DNA of 64,000 nucleotides, taken from Prorocentrum cordatum. Lineage: Eukaryota; Sar; Dinophyceae; Prorocentrales; Prorocentraceae. Under the pieces are notes generated by a model that was not told the DNA's origin, searched no databases, and saw only the letters and a program-made list of their open reading frames with translations. The position numbers and the translations under genes were made by a program. This document shows positions 19,366 through 27,785 of this stretch, one piece after another (the first letter of the stretch is position 1; each line of letters opens with the position of its first letter). The stretch covers positions 382,716 to 446,715 of the forward strand of contig CAUYUJ010012658.1 in the NCBI GenBank assembly GCA_963575745.1. Direction: 5' to 3'.

Positions 19366-20023
19366 AATAATCTTGTAGAAAGACAGGCCCCACTCGAGTA
19401 GAGCGGTGTCCTCTTCCTCCCCTGAGAGCACCGCTCCGCCCCCAGACCTCCGCGATGGCCAGCGTGGGGCGCTCCGCGAGGTCGCCGGCCGGCCGCGCCG
19501 CGGGAGCGACCCCCCGGGCAGGAGTGGCCCATCGGGTGCGCGGCTTGCCGCGACGCGACAGCCAAGACGAAGCCGAGGCGGGGGCGAACTCCAGAGAGCA
19601 GAAGATCCACCCTCATGAGAACCACCCCGACATGCGAAGCCCTCTCGTAAACGCATCAGCCCACAGAAGGAGGTGAGCAAGGCAGGCCTGTTTCGTAAAC
19701 GCCCAGGGCCGTTGAGTAAACGCCGATTCTCGGGTCCGGGTGCTGTGTTCTTCCCTTGGCATTCGGGTGATGGTGAATCGAGAATCTCTGAGATCCGGCG
19801 GCTACGGAGGATGCCTCGGGCGTCGCGGCCTTCTCAGAGATTCCTTGAACGCTTTGAGAACGTTCTGGAACGCTCTGATCAAGCCCGACGAAGCGGGATG
19901 AAACCGGATTCAGCGGGATTGCGCCGGATAAATCGGGATTCAGCCAATTAGGGCCGGTTTCCGACCAGGGATGTACCTTCTTGAGAGGGCTCCCGCCTCA
20001 CTGCTGGTGGTTTTCGGATCATA
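19366..20023. other. Unassigned stretch
   Basis: 19,400-19,680 is GC-rich and might hold exon fragments on either strand. 19,680-19,960 is less GC-rich with repeated words (GTAAACGCC twice; CGGGATT/GCGGGATT several times). No gene was recognised. Confidence 0.35.
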
Positions 20024-20036
20024 GCTGGGGCCTGTT

Positions 20037-20130
20037 GCGCGGCCGTTCCAGACGATGACGATCCGGGCCCGAACGCCCTCGACGAGGCGCAGCTGCTGGA
20101 GGGTACCCCGAGGCTGGAGAACTGCCGGTA
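20037..20130 (+). CDS. Possible short 3'-terminal exon
   Basis: Reads VPDDDDPGPNALDEAQLLEG and then TPRLENCR before a TAG stop at 20,128-20,130. GC-biased codons and an acidic, non-repetitive peptide suggest a genuine C-terminal exon. A candidate acceptor (TTCCAG) lies at about 20,045-20,050. No family is recognised, and it is too short for more. Confidence 0.25.
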
Positions 20131-20715
20131 GCCAATGGAAACGCGCGAAGCCCTAGCATCTCAAAAATGGACTTGGAGGCGGCCAGGGGGTCTGAGCTGG
20201 CTGGGCCCCGAGAAGATCGGTCAAGACGGGGGGATGAAGGCAAATCCGCTCGAAGTCAGTCCCCAGACTCCTCTTGTGGCTCGCAATGGCGTAGTTTTTC
20301 ACCCCGGATCTGTTTTTCACGCTCCCAAATCGGAAAGAGCACGAAACCATGTTCGACCACAGCACTTCGAACCTGCCCCCCCTCCCTGCTGGCCAGAACT
20401 AGTGGTGGGCCACCTCAGACCCGCCGACTTCAAAACTTCCCCCCCCCCGGTCACGCCCCCCCCCCCCCCCGGTCACGCCCGTTTTCGCCTGAAGATACAA
20501 AGCACCCTCCTAGAATCTCAGAGTGCTTTAATAACCCCACCCCCCAGCGCGCCGCAGACCGAATTTGGATTACATTTGGAACCAGATTTTGACCAGATTC
20601 GCCCATCCACGAGGGAGACGAGGAGATCGAGGAGGGGGAGGAGGAGCAGGAGGGGTGAGGAGGAGCAGGAGGAGTGGCCAAATGCGGCTCGACTGCGGGA
20701 AGCGCTAGTTTCAAT
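20131..20715. other. Unassigned stretch with C-runs
   Basis: Contains CCCCCCCCCC runs near 20,440-20,470 inside a short duplicated phrase (GGTCACGCCC twice) and a GGAGGAGCAGGAG tract at 20,610-20,680. No gene. Confidence 0.45.
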
Positions 20716-20945
20716 AGAGGCCTCTCAGATGGGGTCGGAGTAGATGGTGTCGGAGGATCGCGCAGCATCGTCGATACATCGGCGATGCCTCGGCGATGCA
20801 TTGGCGATGCATCGGAGATGCACCCGCGATGCATCGGCGACGTCCGCGTGAACGAAATCGGGCTGCACATCGAGCCACCTCGCCGATGCATCGGCGATGC
20901 GGCGCGCTCCTCCGACCCCCTCTACTCCGGCCCCATCTATGGGTA
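20716..20945. mobile_element. CATCG fold-back element (FB-CATCG), copy 1
   Basis: About 230 bp. The left end AGGCCTCTCAGATGGGGTCGG followed by TCGGAGGATCGCG pairs with the right end CGCGCTCCTCCGACC, CTACTCCGGCCCCATCTAT. Between them are many GATGCATCGG / CCGATGCATC words, themselves palindromic, and the phrase AATCGGGCTGCACATCGAGC. Other copies: 25,290-25,415 (truncated), 26,430-26,617, 27,252-27,492, 42,905-43,110, 62,977-63,226, plus an end fragment at 24,722-24,752. Confidence 0.85.
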
Positions 20946-20947
20946 AG

Positions 20948-21052
20948 CCAAAAGGTACCGATACCGCTACTCCCCGAACCTCTCCCAGGATGCATTCTGA
21001 CTAGGATTTCGACGCGAATCCAGCGGTGCGACGAGGGCCTCCCAGGAGGCCG
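20948..21052. repeat. Dispersed repeat M, copy
   Basis: AAAGGTACCGATACCGCTAC, CTCCCCGAACCTCTCC and GCGACGAGGGCCTCCC, in the order seen at 19,155 and 60,818. Confidence 0.8.
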
Positions 21053-21174
21053 AAAAACGGAAAAACGGGCGATGGGTAGAGGTGTGGATACCCTTTCCCT
21101 CCCCCGAATGTGCTAGGAGCCCTATAGATTCACTGCCGCCGCCCAGGGTCTCCCAGGAGTCCGCAGCGAACCTC

Positions 21175-21350
21175 TCAGGGCGCGCCGCCGAGTGGGGGCC
21201 ACCCCCGCGCGCCGCCGAGGCAGGGCAGCAGGCTGAGCAGGCGGCCGCCGGGACCCAGCAGCCCCAGCGCCGACGCGGTCAGCACGTCCGGGCAGTCCAG
21301 CTGCAGCACCAGGCGCTCCACGGGCGCGGTGCCGCCGGAGCACGGCTCCT
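21175..21350 (-). CDS. Probable 3'-terminal coding exon, unknown function
   Basis: The - strand frame ends in TGA at 21,175-21,177. It reads SGGTAPVERLVLQLDCPDVL, then TASALGLLGPGGRLLSLLPC and LGGARGWPPLGGAP before the stop. Third positions are almost all G/C and the peptide is not repetitive, the style of dinoflagellate exons. A polyguanine/polycytosine stretch (21,350-21,365) lies at the 5' side, so the exon probably starts around 21,340-21,350. The leucine-rich amphipathic text could be a helical repeat, but nothing specific is recognised. The remaining exons are not in evidence nearby. Confidence 0.4.
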
Positions 21351-21394
21351 CTCGGGGGGGGCGGCGGGGGCTCGGTGGCGAGGCACACTTCGTG

Positions 21395-21560
21395 CAAACC
21401 ACAAAAGGTTCTGAGAACCTTGTTTGGTGGGCCTATATGCCAACCAGGACGCTTCGCCACTGCTTCACTCCCTGGCGCGGCACGCCGGCGGCGGGACTGG
21501 CGCCAGTCGACACGAGACGCACCGTAGGCACGGTGGCGAGGCGGGGTTACATCCATGCCC
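21395..21560 (+). repeat. Dispersed repeat N, copy 1
   Basis: GAACCTTGTTTGGTGGGCC, ACGCTTCGCCACTGCTT, CTCCCTGGCGCG and GGGACTGGCGCCAGTCGACA in order; shared with 23,935-24,100. Confidence 0.85.
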
Positions 21561-21679
21561 ACCACCAAAAGGGAACCAAAGCCCTCGGACCCATCTTGGG
21601 GGACCGGCGCCCTAGGGACCCCATGGGGTGCGGCTGATGTGGATACACTCGGGCCCCGTAACCATATATATATATAGAG
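21561..21679. other. Spacer ending in AT microsatellite
   Basis: A short (TA)n run at 21,662-21,676 touches the left end of the next TIR-8 element. Confidence 0.6.
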
Positions 21680-21841
21680 TTAGATCGGGCATGTCCCCAT
21701 ACTGGCTGATTCCGGGCGACACTTTGCAAGCGAGTCAACAAAAACCCAAAATATACAAAAATGATGAACAACATCGTCCCCGTAACATGTTTTGACTACT
21801 TCTGGAAAACCCCCTCCTGTAGAGGGACGGGTCCGACCTAA
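21680..21841. mobile_element. TIR-8 element, copy 4
   Basis: 162 bp. Termini TTAGATCGGGCATGTCCCC and GGGACGGGTCCGACCTAA. No target duplication can be read, perhaps because the (TA)n run at the left edge has changed. Confidence 0.75.
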
Positions 21842-22210
21842 ACGTATCCATATAGAACCGCCTGCCGAGGCCCCCCCCAGGGTCACGATGGCGGGGGGAC
21901 CGGCTCGGGGCCGGCCGCTTGAAGTCTGCTATCGCTGCTGCAGCTCCTCAGGAGGAGTCAGTGCTGCCGCGTCTCCATTGGGAGAAATCGCAAGCTGCGC
22001 CGATGATTGACTCGCTTCGTTGGGGGGCCTGGCTCAAGGGGCGGACGCGTCAGCCTGGAATCGGCGATACGTCGCCGACAGGTCGGCCGTAAGCGCCCGA
22101 TGGCGACAAACCGCACGTTCCCAGGCGAGGGGTGGGCTATACCAGGCCCCTACCAGCAATGAGCGTTGGCGGCGCCCAGGGGAAGGCAGCGGGGGCCTTC
22201 ATAGAACTAC
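21842..22210. other. Unassigned, with partial repeat R
   Basis: 22,045-22,135 (GGAATCGGCGATACGTCGCC, GACAGGTCGGC) resembles repeat R at 60,655-60,815 and 47,815-47,935. The rest is unassigned. Confidence 0.45.
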
Positions 22211-22402
22211 GTTGTTCCCATCGTACTCACGGGCCACATTCCAGAGATAATGTCGAGAACCCAGAAAAGTATCGAAACAGTGTCGGGCGAGTATCGCCCC
22301 CCAGGGCTTACCATGTGAGAGCCCTCCAGTTTCGGTACTTTCCTGGTGCTCGAAGTTCTTTCTGATGGTCCATGCTCAAGTAGGTTGGAACATCATAATC
22401 CC
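22211..22402 (+). repeat. Dispersed repeat L, copy 2
   Basis: GTTGTTCCCATCGTAC, CCAGAGATAATGTCGAG, ATCGAAACAGTGTCGGGCG, GGTGCTCGAAGTTCTTTCT and AGGTTGGAACATCATAA in the order of copies 1 and 3. Confidence 0.85.
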
Positions 22403-23084
22403 AGAAGGCGTCGACTCTTCGAAGAAGGCGCAAGAAACTTCTCTGGAGGCGCCAGGGGCTTCCGAGAAGGCCCGCCTCCTATGAGAAGGCCCCGCCCCGT
22501 GCCTGCGCACCTGGGCGGGTTACCAGGCCCCAGGCCCCCATCGGAGGCAAGCAGGGTGTTTCTTGGCATGGGCCTCCACTGTAGATGCAGGTCTGCCCCG
22601 AACCCATCCCCGGAGGCCGCCCCAACGTGGTCGAGATGGACGGGGGCAGAGACCGCGCCGCATCGCCGATGCATCGCCAAGGCGGCCTGGAATCCCCCCA
22701 TGCCGAGGACAAGGACACGTGGACCCAGACACCTTTTTGATCCGTGGGTCGAGAACGCAACTCTTCCAGTCGAAGCTAAGCGGGCCGCGCGAAGCTTGAA
22801 TTAACAGACGGGGGGGACAGAGCCGTGAACCCAGACACGCTAGACGAAAACATCCAACACCGCTCCAAACAGTTTGGTTTCCAAGCGGCGGCACGTCAAA
22901 AAACGGTGCAGTGCAACACTCCGGGCAGAACTCCGAAGAGAGGCCCTCTGGAAGCCTGCGCCGCCCCCTCCCTTGCGACCCAGACGAAAGCCCCGAATCC
23001 TGCAGCGCAGCCAGCAGAAACATACACGGGACAACCAGATCCGACTCTGCGGGAACAGGTGTCGTGTCCCCGACTTGCCAGATG
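22403..23084. other. Unassigned; one segment shared with 44,010
   Basis: 22,540-22,590 (AGGCAAGCAGGGTGTTTCTT, GGCATGGGCCTCCACTGT) matches 44,005-44,055. The rest shows no gene or repeat partner. Confidence 0.4.
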
Positions 23085-23470
23085 TCCTGGTTCGCATCGC
23101 GCCGACCTCGGCGCTGGTTCCTGACACCGCGGGGATCTCGCTTCACTCGGGTCGGGCGAAAGGGGGGGATAGCAAAGGGGGGGTTTGAGAATCAGCTCAC
23201 GTAGCTGATTTTCCCGGCGCCTCCCAGCGCCGGGAGGCGCCCATGTATCGAGGAATGGGCCCCTCGGTGAGGCCGAAACCAGCTGCATGCAGCAAATTTC
23301 GTAACCCCCCCTTTCCCAATCCCCCCCTTCCCCGACCCGAGCTTCACGTGAACGATCGGCCGTTTCCGAAGAGTCAGATCGTTGAACATCGACCGACTCT
23401 GGGTCGCCGGCGGCGTCTGCCGCTGCGCGCCGGCGGCGGGGCCGCCGCGGGACGGGTCGACGGGACACGA
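23085..23470. repeat. Host repeat carrying a MITE and telomere-like DNA
   Basis: Segments 23,105-23,139 (CTGACACCGCGGGGATC) and 23,348-23,470 (GTGAACGATCGGC, TCGTTGAACATCGACCGAC, TCTGGGTCGCCGGCGGC) are contiguous in the paralogue at 62,785-62,945, where no MITE and no telomere repeat is present. 34,525-34,600 is a more distant relative. Confidence 0.85.
23147..23340. mobile_element. TIR-7a MITE-like element, copy 1
   Basis: 194 bp. The left end TCGGGTCGGGCGAAAGGGGG pairs with the right end CCCCCCTTCCCCGACCCGA. The inner AGCAAAGGGGGGG and CCCCCCCTTTCCC also pair imperfectly. It is flanked by gcttcac at 23,140-23,146 and 23,341-23,347, a perfect 7-bp duplication. The paralogous empty site at 62,808-62,850 confirms the boundaries. 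A central hairpin (GGCGCCTCCCAGCGCC and neighbours) is present. Copy 2 is at 41,687-41,877. Confidence 0.95.
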
Positions 23471-23600
23471 CCCCTAAACCCAAACCCTAAACCCTAAACC
23501 CTAAACCCAAACCCTAAACCCTAAACCCTAAACCCTAAACCCTAAACCCTAAACCCTAAACCCTAAACCCCAAACCCAAACCCTAAACCCTAAACCCCCC
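23467..23600. repeat. Interstitial telomere-like repeat (CCCTAAA)n
   Basis: About 19 units of CCCTAAA with a few CCCAAA variants, ending in CCCCCC. This is the TTTAGGG-type repeat used at telomeres of plants and dinoflagellates. It starts inside the host repeat described at 23,085-23,470. Normal, non-telomeric sequence follows for more than 40 kb, so it is interstitial unless the assembly is wrong. Confidence 0.95.
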
Positions 23601-23934
23601 AGATAGAGTGAAACAACGACGTAAGCATAAACTTGTGGAGCTCCGCGCCAGGGGCGGCGCCGCCCTCATCAGATGTGGGGCCCTGCAATGCCTGAAGCCT
23701 CCTGGACCCATTCCTTAACCAGCGCCCTCACCGGAGGAAAACAAAACGACAAGCATCCTTGGATCTGCTGGACCCCCCTCCCCTGGGCAAAACCCGACCG
23801 TCCCGGCATTCCTAGATGCCTAGCACGGAATTATCGTAGAACCCAAATATGTACGAAACACAACAGCAAAGTTCTCAGAACATGAAGCCGATGTGCTAAA
23901 ACAAGACAGCCCCAGCCAGAAATGTTCTAATAAC
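23601..23934. other. Unassigned spacer
   Basis: 23,645-23,665 has a short FB-GC-like core (CGCGCCAGGGGCGGCGCC). No gene is seen. Confidence 0.4.
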
Positions 23935-24100
23935 ATTTCGTGCAGGCCAAAAGAAATTCTTAGAACATTGTTTGGTGGGCCTATAGGCAAAACAGAACGC
24001 TTCGCCACTGCTTGACTCCCTGGCGCGCGGAGCGCGCCAAGGGCGGCGCCGGAGGCGCCGGGACTGGCGCCAGTCGACACGACACGCACCGTACAGCCAA
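23935..24100 (+). repeat. Dispersed repeat N, copy 2, with FB-GC core
   Basis: Same landmarks as 21,395-21,560. It additionally holds the FB-GC core (GCGCGGAGCGCGCCAAGGGC, GGCGCCGGAGGCGCC) where copy 1 has only a short CGCCGGCGGC, so the palindromic core differs in length between copies. Confidence 0.8.
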
Positions 24101-24109
24101 CCCGTATGA

Positions 24110-24265
24110 TTAGGTTGGGCATGTCCCCCTACAGGCGGATTTTGAACGAAAAATGAAACACGCAAAACATGTCCAAACATATACCAAAATATGCAAAATT
24201 CGTCCCCAGACAATGTTTTGACTGTTCTTGGATTTTCCCCCTGCAGAAGAACAGGCCCGACTTCA
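24110..24265. mobile_element. TIR-8 element, copy 5
   Basis: 156 bp. Termini TTAGGTTGGGCATGTCCCCC and GAACAGGCCCGACTTCA. Flanks ccgtatga (24,102-24,109) and ccgtataa (24,266-24,273) agree at 7 of 8 positions, a target duplication. The interior is AT-rich. Confidence 0.88.
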
Positions 24266-24439
24266 CCGTATAAGAAGGTTGCGCGATAAGGATGCGAGGG
24301 CCTTGGAATGCCATCTTTGCGGGCGGGGCGCGGCCAAGGAAAGTCGCCAAGGATGGACCGATGAGGCAAGGATCAAGTGGTACCCTTGGGAAGGCTGCCC
24401 ATCCTTACTACGAGCCTATTCTTTTCGAACTCCAGCAAG
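24266..24439. other. Unassigned spacer
   Basis: No gene or repeat partner was recognised. Confidence 0.35.
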
Positions 24440-24752
24440 GATACTTGCATGAACGGGGGGGGGCTAAACCTGAAGCAGGCCGCAAACGACACGCACGTGC
24501 GGAGATCACGCAAGTCGAGAGGCACCTGCACGCCAGTCTTTGTTTGAAGAGGAGCGAGGGGGGGGGGGGGGGGGGGGGCAACGCCATGCAAGTGAACTTG
24601 CCTGAATAAGAAACAACACGCTCTAGTCAGGTTGGTGCGCCGCGGCGAGGCCGAACAAGGGTGCCTTGCAGCAGTGGTCGTGCCCCCCTCTTTTCAAACC
24701 CGCGCCCTCCAACTCCATTCTATAGGCCTCCTATATGGGGTCGGAGCAGATG
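24440..24752 (+). repeat. Dispersed repeat O, copy 1
   Basis: Order: CTGAAGCAGGCCGCAAACGA, CACGCAAGTCGAGAGGCACC, a run of 18 G, CAACGCCATGCAAGTGAAC, GAACAAGGGTGCCTTGCAGC, then the FB-CATCG end AGGCCTCCTATATGGGGTCG. The same order occurs inverted at 27,475-27,785 and, interrupted, at 24,753-25,290. Confidence 0.9.
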
Positions 24753-25290
24753 GGAGATCACGCAAGTCGAGAGGCACTTGGACGCTAGTTTTTGGGTGAC
24801 CCAAGAGGGGGTCCAGCTGAAAGGGGGTGGTGCAATAGCTTTGGGGCAGTTGTATTGCAAACGTATTGCGCCGGAGAAAAGTATTGCATTGTATTGCAAG
24901 TAATAGATTTCACGCGGGAATCCAGCAGTACATTTGCGCCCCCGAATGTATTGCACGCCCCAAAATGTATTGCAACCTCACAAATCAATTACACCAGATC
25001 TATTGCACCATCCCCTTTCAGCTGGACACCCTCTTGGGTCAGCCCGATAGTTTTCGCTTGGAGAGGGGCGAGGGGGGGGGGGCAACGCCATGCAAATGAA
25101 ATTGTCGGAATACATGAGGAGAGAGATACACCTATATAAGTATTATATATATATATATTATCAAAATAATAATAATACTTTTTTACAATAAAAAAGGGCT
25201 CTAGCGAGGTTGGTGCCCCACGGCGAGGCCAAACAAGGGTGCCTTGCAGCCCCCTTTGTTCAATCCCGCGTGCTCCCCCTCCGTTCTGTA
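24753..25290 (+). repeat. Dispersed repeat O, copy 2 (split by TIR-7b and AT repeat)
   Basis: Starts at GATCACGCAAGTCGAGAGGC (24,753), is split by TIR-7b (24,793-25,047), and continues with the GCTTGGAGAGGGGCGAGG, G-run and CAACGCCATGCAAATGAAA block. After an AT-rich insert (25,120-25,195, with (AT)n at 25,145-25,160), GAACAAGG-type and GTGCCTTGCAGC words lead to FB-CATCG at 25,290. Confidence 0.8.
24793..25047. mobile_element. TIR-7b MITE-like element
   Basis: 255 bp. About 45 bp at each end pair with three differences: left TGGGTGACCCAAGAGGGGG and GTCCAGCTGAAAGGGG, right CCCCTTTCAGCTGGAC and CTCTTGGGTCAGCCCGA. It is flanked by tagtttt at 24,786-24,792 and 25,048-25,054 (7-bp duplication). 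The interior repeats GTATTGCA about seven times. It lies inside repeat O, whose uninterrupted form at 24,440 fixes the insertion point. Confidence 0.93.
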
Positions 25291-25415
25291 GGCCTCCCAG
25301 ATGGGGTCGGAGCAGATGGGGTCTGAGGATCGCTCTGCATCGCTGATGCATCGCCGATGCGGCTCGATGTGCAGCCCGATTCGCTTCACGCCGACGTCGC
25401 CGATGCATCGCCGAG
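25290..25415. mobile_element. FB-CATCG, truncated copy
   Basis: Begins AGGCCTCCCAGATGGGGTCG and contains GATGCATCGCCGATGCGGCT and the inner phrase in reverse (GCTCGATGTGCAGCCCGATT). The second arm is missing after about 25,415. Confidence 0.8.
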
Positions 25416-26030
25416 CTTGCCTCGATCTGGAAGGACGGGCTCTGGGCGGGTTGGCTCTGCAGCCTCTTCTTGTCCTGGCCTCTGCGGGCCAGCCGCTGCA
25501 CCCAAACGGCCCCCCCCCCGGGCGCGCCATGGCCCCAGGCCGCCCTTGGCCTCGCCGCGGGCGGCCGCGGGGGGCCACGAGCCCTTCGGGCCCTCTGCTG
25601 CTGGAACTTCTAGAGCCCTCCTCCTCCTCCTCCTCCTCCTCGTCCTCCTCCTCCTCCTCCTACCGCCTCCCCCCCCGCCCCCCCTCGTCCTCCTCCTCCT
25701 TCTTCTTCTCCTCCTCCTCCTCCTTTTCCTCCTCCTCCTCCTCCTCTTCCTCCTCCTCCTTCTCTCACTCCTTCTCCTCCTCGTCCTCGTCCTCGTCCTT
25801 GTCCGCCTCCTCCCTCCTCCCTTCTCCTCCTCGTCCTCCGTCTCGTCCTCGTCTCCGTCCTTCTTCCTCGTCTCTCCTCCCTCCTCCTCTCCTCCCTCCT
25901 CCTCCTCCTCCTCCTTGTTCTCCTTTCCTCCTCCTCCCTCCTCCTCCTCCGCCCCCTCCCCCTCCGCCTCCGCCTCGGCCGCCGCCTCCGTCTCCGCCTC
26001 TCCCCCTCCCTCTCCACCACCACTTCGCAT
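25416..26030. repeat. CCT/CTC/CGTCCT microsatellite tract
   Basis: 25,416-25,610 is GC-rich and unassigned. 25,615-26,025 is a long pyrimidine tract of CCT, CTT and CGTCCT triplets. The 200-plus-residue Ser, Leu, Arg and Glu frames are artefacts of it. Confidence 0.9.
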
Positions 26031-26429
26031 GGGAAAGCTTCGGCTTGCGTGCAGACAGCCCCCACAGGTAGTCCCAGGCTTTCCTTAACAGGCAACCCGA
26101 ATAGTCCCAGCTGGCCTCAGCAGGCCCCTTCGAGGGATCGACCAGTCAAAGGAAGACAAGGTACAACTAGCGCTGCCCTTCCCTCGTTTTCGCCCCCTTG
26201 GGCCGCCTAGAAGACTCTCGTTGCCTCGGTTGGGTTTGCCTCGAGAGTTTGGTCTGAGCACCTGAACCCTGGAGCGCAGTGCCCCAGGGGCAACGCCAGA
26301 GGCGGCACCAGGGTGTTGAGACCGCCCCCGACTACTCGGGGGGCCTGTTGAGGCCAGCTGGGACTACTCGGGGCCCCTGTCGTGGCCAGCCTTGGACTGC
26401 CTGAGGGGGGCTGTCTGTGCACAGCCCGA
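26031..26429. other. Unassigned, with small CAGGC/CTACTCGGGG repeats
   Basis: GACTACTCGGGG occurs twice (26,330 and 26,362) and GTCCCAG(C/G)C phrases recur. No gene. Confidence 0.4.
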
Positions 26430-26617
26430 AGCCTATGGAGGCCTCCCAAATGGGGTCCGAGCAGATGCGGTCGGAGGATCGCGCCGCATCGGCGATCCAA
26501 TCGGCGACGTCGGCGTGGAGGAAATCGGGCTCCACCTCGAGCCGCATCACCGATGCATCGGCGATGCGGTGCGACCCTCCGACACTATCTACTCAGACCG
26601 TATTTGGGAGGCCTAAA
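26430..26617. mobile_element. FB-CATCG, copy 3
   Basis: Left AGGCCTCCCAAATGGGGTCC with TCGGAGGATCGCGCCGCATC. Right GATGCGGTGCGACCCTCCGA, then ATTTGGGAGGCCT. The inner GAAATCGGGCTCCACCTCGA is conserved. Confidence 0.85.
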
Positions 26618-26819
26618 ACCTCACAGTCCTCGAACCTCGAACATCCTTACCTGCGATCCGACTTCGCGAGAAAATCAAAACGTCGTCAAAGACCACGACC
26701 GGAGCGCTAGACCCCTCTTCCCGCGCCACTTTTCGAGCCGCATCGACCTGCAGCAAGGTCCGGGGGCCTATGAAGAAACGCGGCGAGAAACGCCCGGCTC
26801 GGACAACATGAGACGCCGA
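26618..26819. other. Unassigned spacer
   Basis: Non-repetitive. The - strand frame of the next entry stays open across it down to 26,613, which may be chance or a longer exon. Confidence 0.35.
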
Positions 26820-27050
26820 GATCTCAGGGCCCTCGCGGGGCTCCTCCCAGCGCGCCAGGGCCCCGTGGGCGGTGACCGGCGTGCCCGCGAACCAGGCCGC
26901 GAAGGCCGCGAGCGCACGCCCCACGCCCTGCGAGCCCGCGGCCCGCCGCCGCCCCCGCGCGTACAGGGGGTCCACCAGGCGCACGGAGCGCAGGGGGCCG
27001 GCGCCCCACTCCGCCGAGAGGGCCTCCAGCGTCTCCTCGCCATCGCACGG
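26820..27050 (-). CDS. Probable coding exon, unknown function
   Basis: The - strand reads CDGEETLEALSAEWGAGPLR, SVRLVDPLYARGRRRAAGSQ, GVGRALAAFAAWFAGTPVTA and HGALARWEEPREGPEIS. Third positions are nearly all G/C and the peptide mixes acidic, aromatic and hydrophobic residues without repeats, unlike the shadow frames around it. Both ends are open: a start is not visible and splice sites are not obvious. The alternative frame MARRRWRPSRRSGAP is Arg/Pro-rich and looks like a shadow. No family is recognised. Confidence 0.45.
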
Positions 27051-27073
27051 ACGTGTGCGGTGGGTACGAGTTA

Positions 27074-27243
27074 AGTTGCTCCCGTCGTACGTGGAGGACC
27101 ACATCCCAGAAATAATTTCGAGCGCCCAGAAAAGTGTCGAAACAGAGGGCCCGACACGCGAAAACCCTTGAGTTTCGGTACTTTGTTAGAGGGTTCGAAA
27201 TTCTTTCTCGTGATCATGGCTAAAGTAGGTTGGAACAACATAA
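27074..27243 (+). repeat. Dispersed repeat L, copy 3
   Basis: GTTGCTCCCGTCGTAC, CCCAGAAATAATTTCGAGC, AAAGTGTCGAAACAG, TTTCGGTACTTTG and AGGTTGGAACAACATAA in the same order as copies 1 and 2. Confidence 0.85.
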
Positions 27244-27251
27244 GGATAGAG

Positions 27252-27492
27252 GCCTCCAAGATGGGGCGGAATAGATGGGGTCGGAGGACTGTGCCGCATC
27301 GCCGATGCATCGGCGATGCATCGGCGATGCATCGGCGACGCACCGGCGATGCATCGTCGACGTCGGCGATGCATCGGCGACGTCGACATGGAGCAAATCG
27401 AGCTGCACATCGAGCCGCATCGGCGATGCATCGGCGATGCGGCGCGATCCACCGACCCCATCTTTTCCGACCCCATCTGGGAGGCCTATAGA
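27252..27492. mobile_element. FB-CATCG, copy 4
   Basis: Ends ATAGAGGCCTCCAAGATGGG and CCCCATCTGGGAGGCCTATAG. The inner field has about ten GATGCATCG(G/T) words and a CGTCGACGTCGGCG palindrome. This is the most complete copy. Confidence 0.9.
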
Positions 27493-27785
27493 ACGGAGGG
27501 GAAGAGCGCGGGTTTGAAAAAAGAGGGGCACGATCACTGCTGCAAGGCACCCTTGTTCGGCATCGCCATTGGGCACTCACCTCGCTGAAGCCTGTTTTTT
27601 TGTTCAAGCGAGTCTACTTGCATGGCGTTCGCCCCCCCCCCCCCCCCCCTCGTTCCTTCTCAAGCAAAAACTGGCGTGCAAGTGCCTCCCGTCTTGCGTC
27701 ATCTCCGCACGTGCAAGTCGTTTGCGGTCTGCTTCAGGTTCAGGCCCCCGCGTCCATGCAAGTAAACTTGCCGGACTCTAGAAAA
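27475..27785 (-). repeat. Dispersed repeat O, copy 3 (inverted)
   Basis: Reverse complement of 24,440-24,752 over its full length: TGCAAGGCACCCTTGTTCGG, CTTGCATGGCGTT, a run of C, GGCGTGCAAGTGCCTCCCG, TCGTTTGCGGTCTGCTTCAG. Confidence 0.9.

Noticed and set aside
25386-26095. Arg/Glu/Gly-rich and Ser-rich proteins of 160-256 residues
   Set aside because: Products of the CCT/CTC tract at 25,615-26,025.
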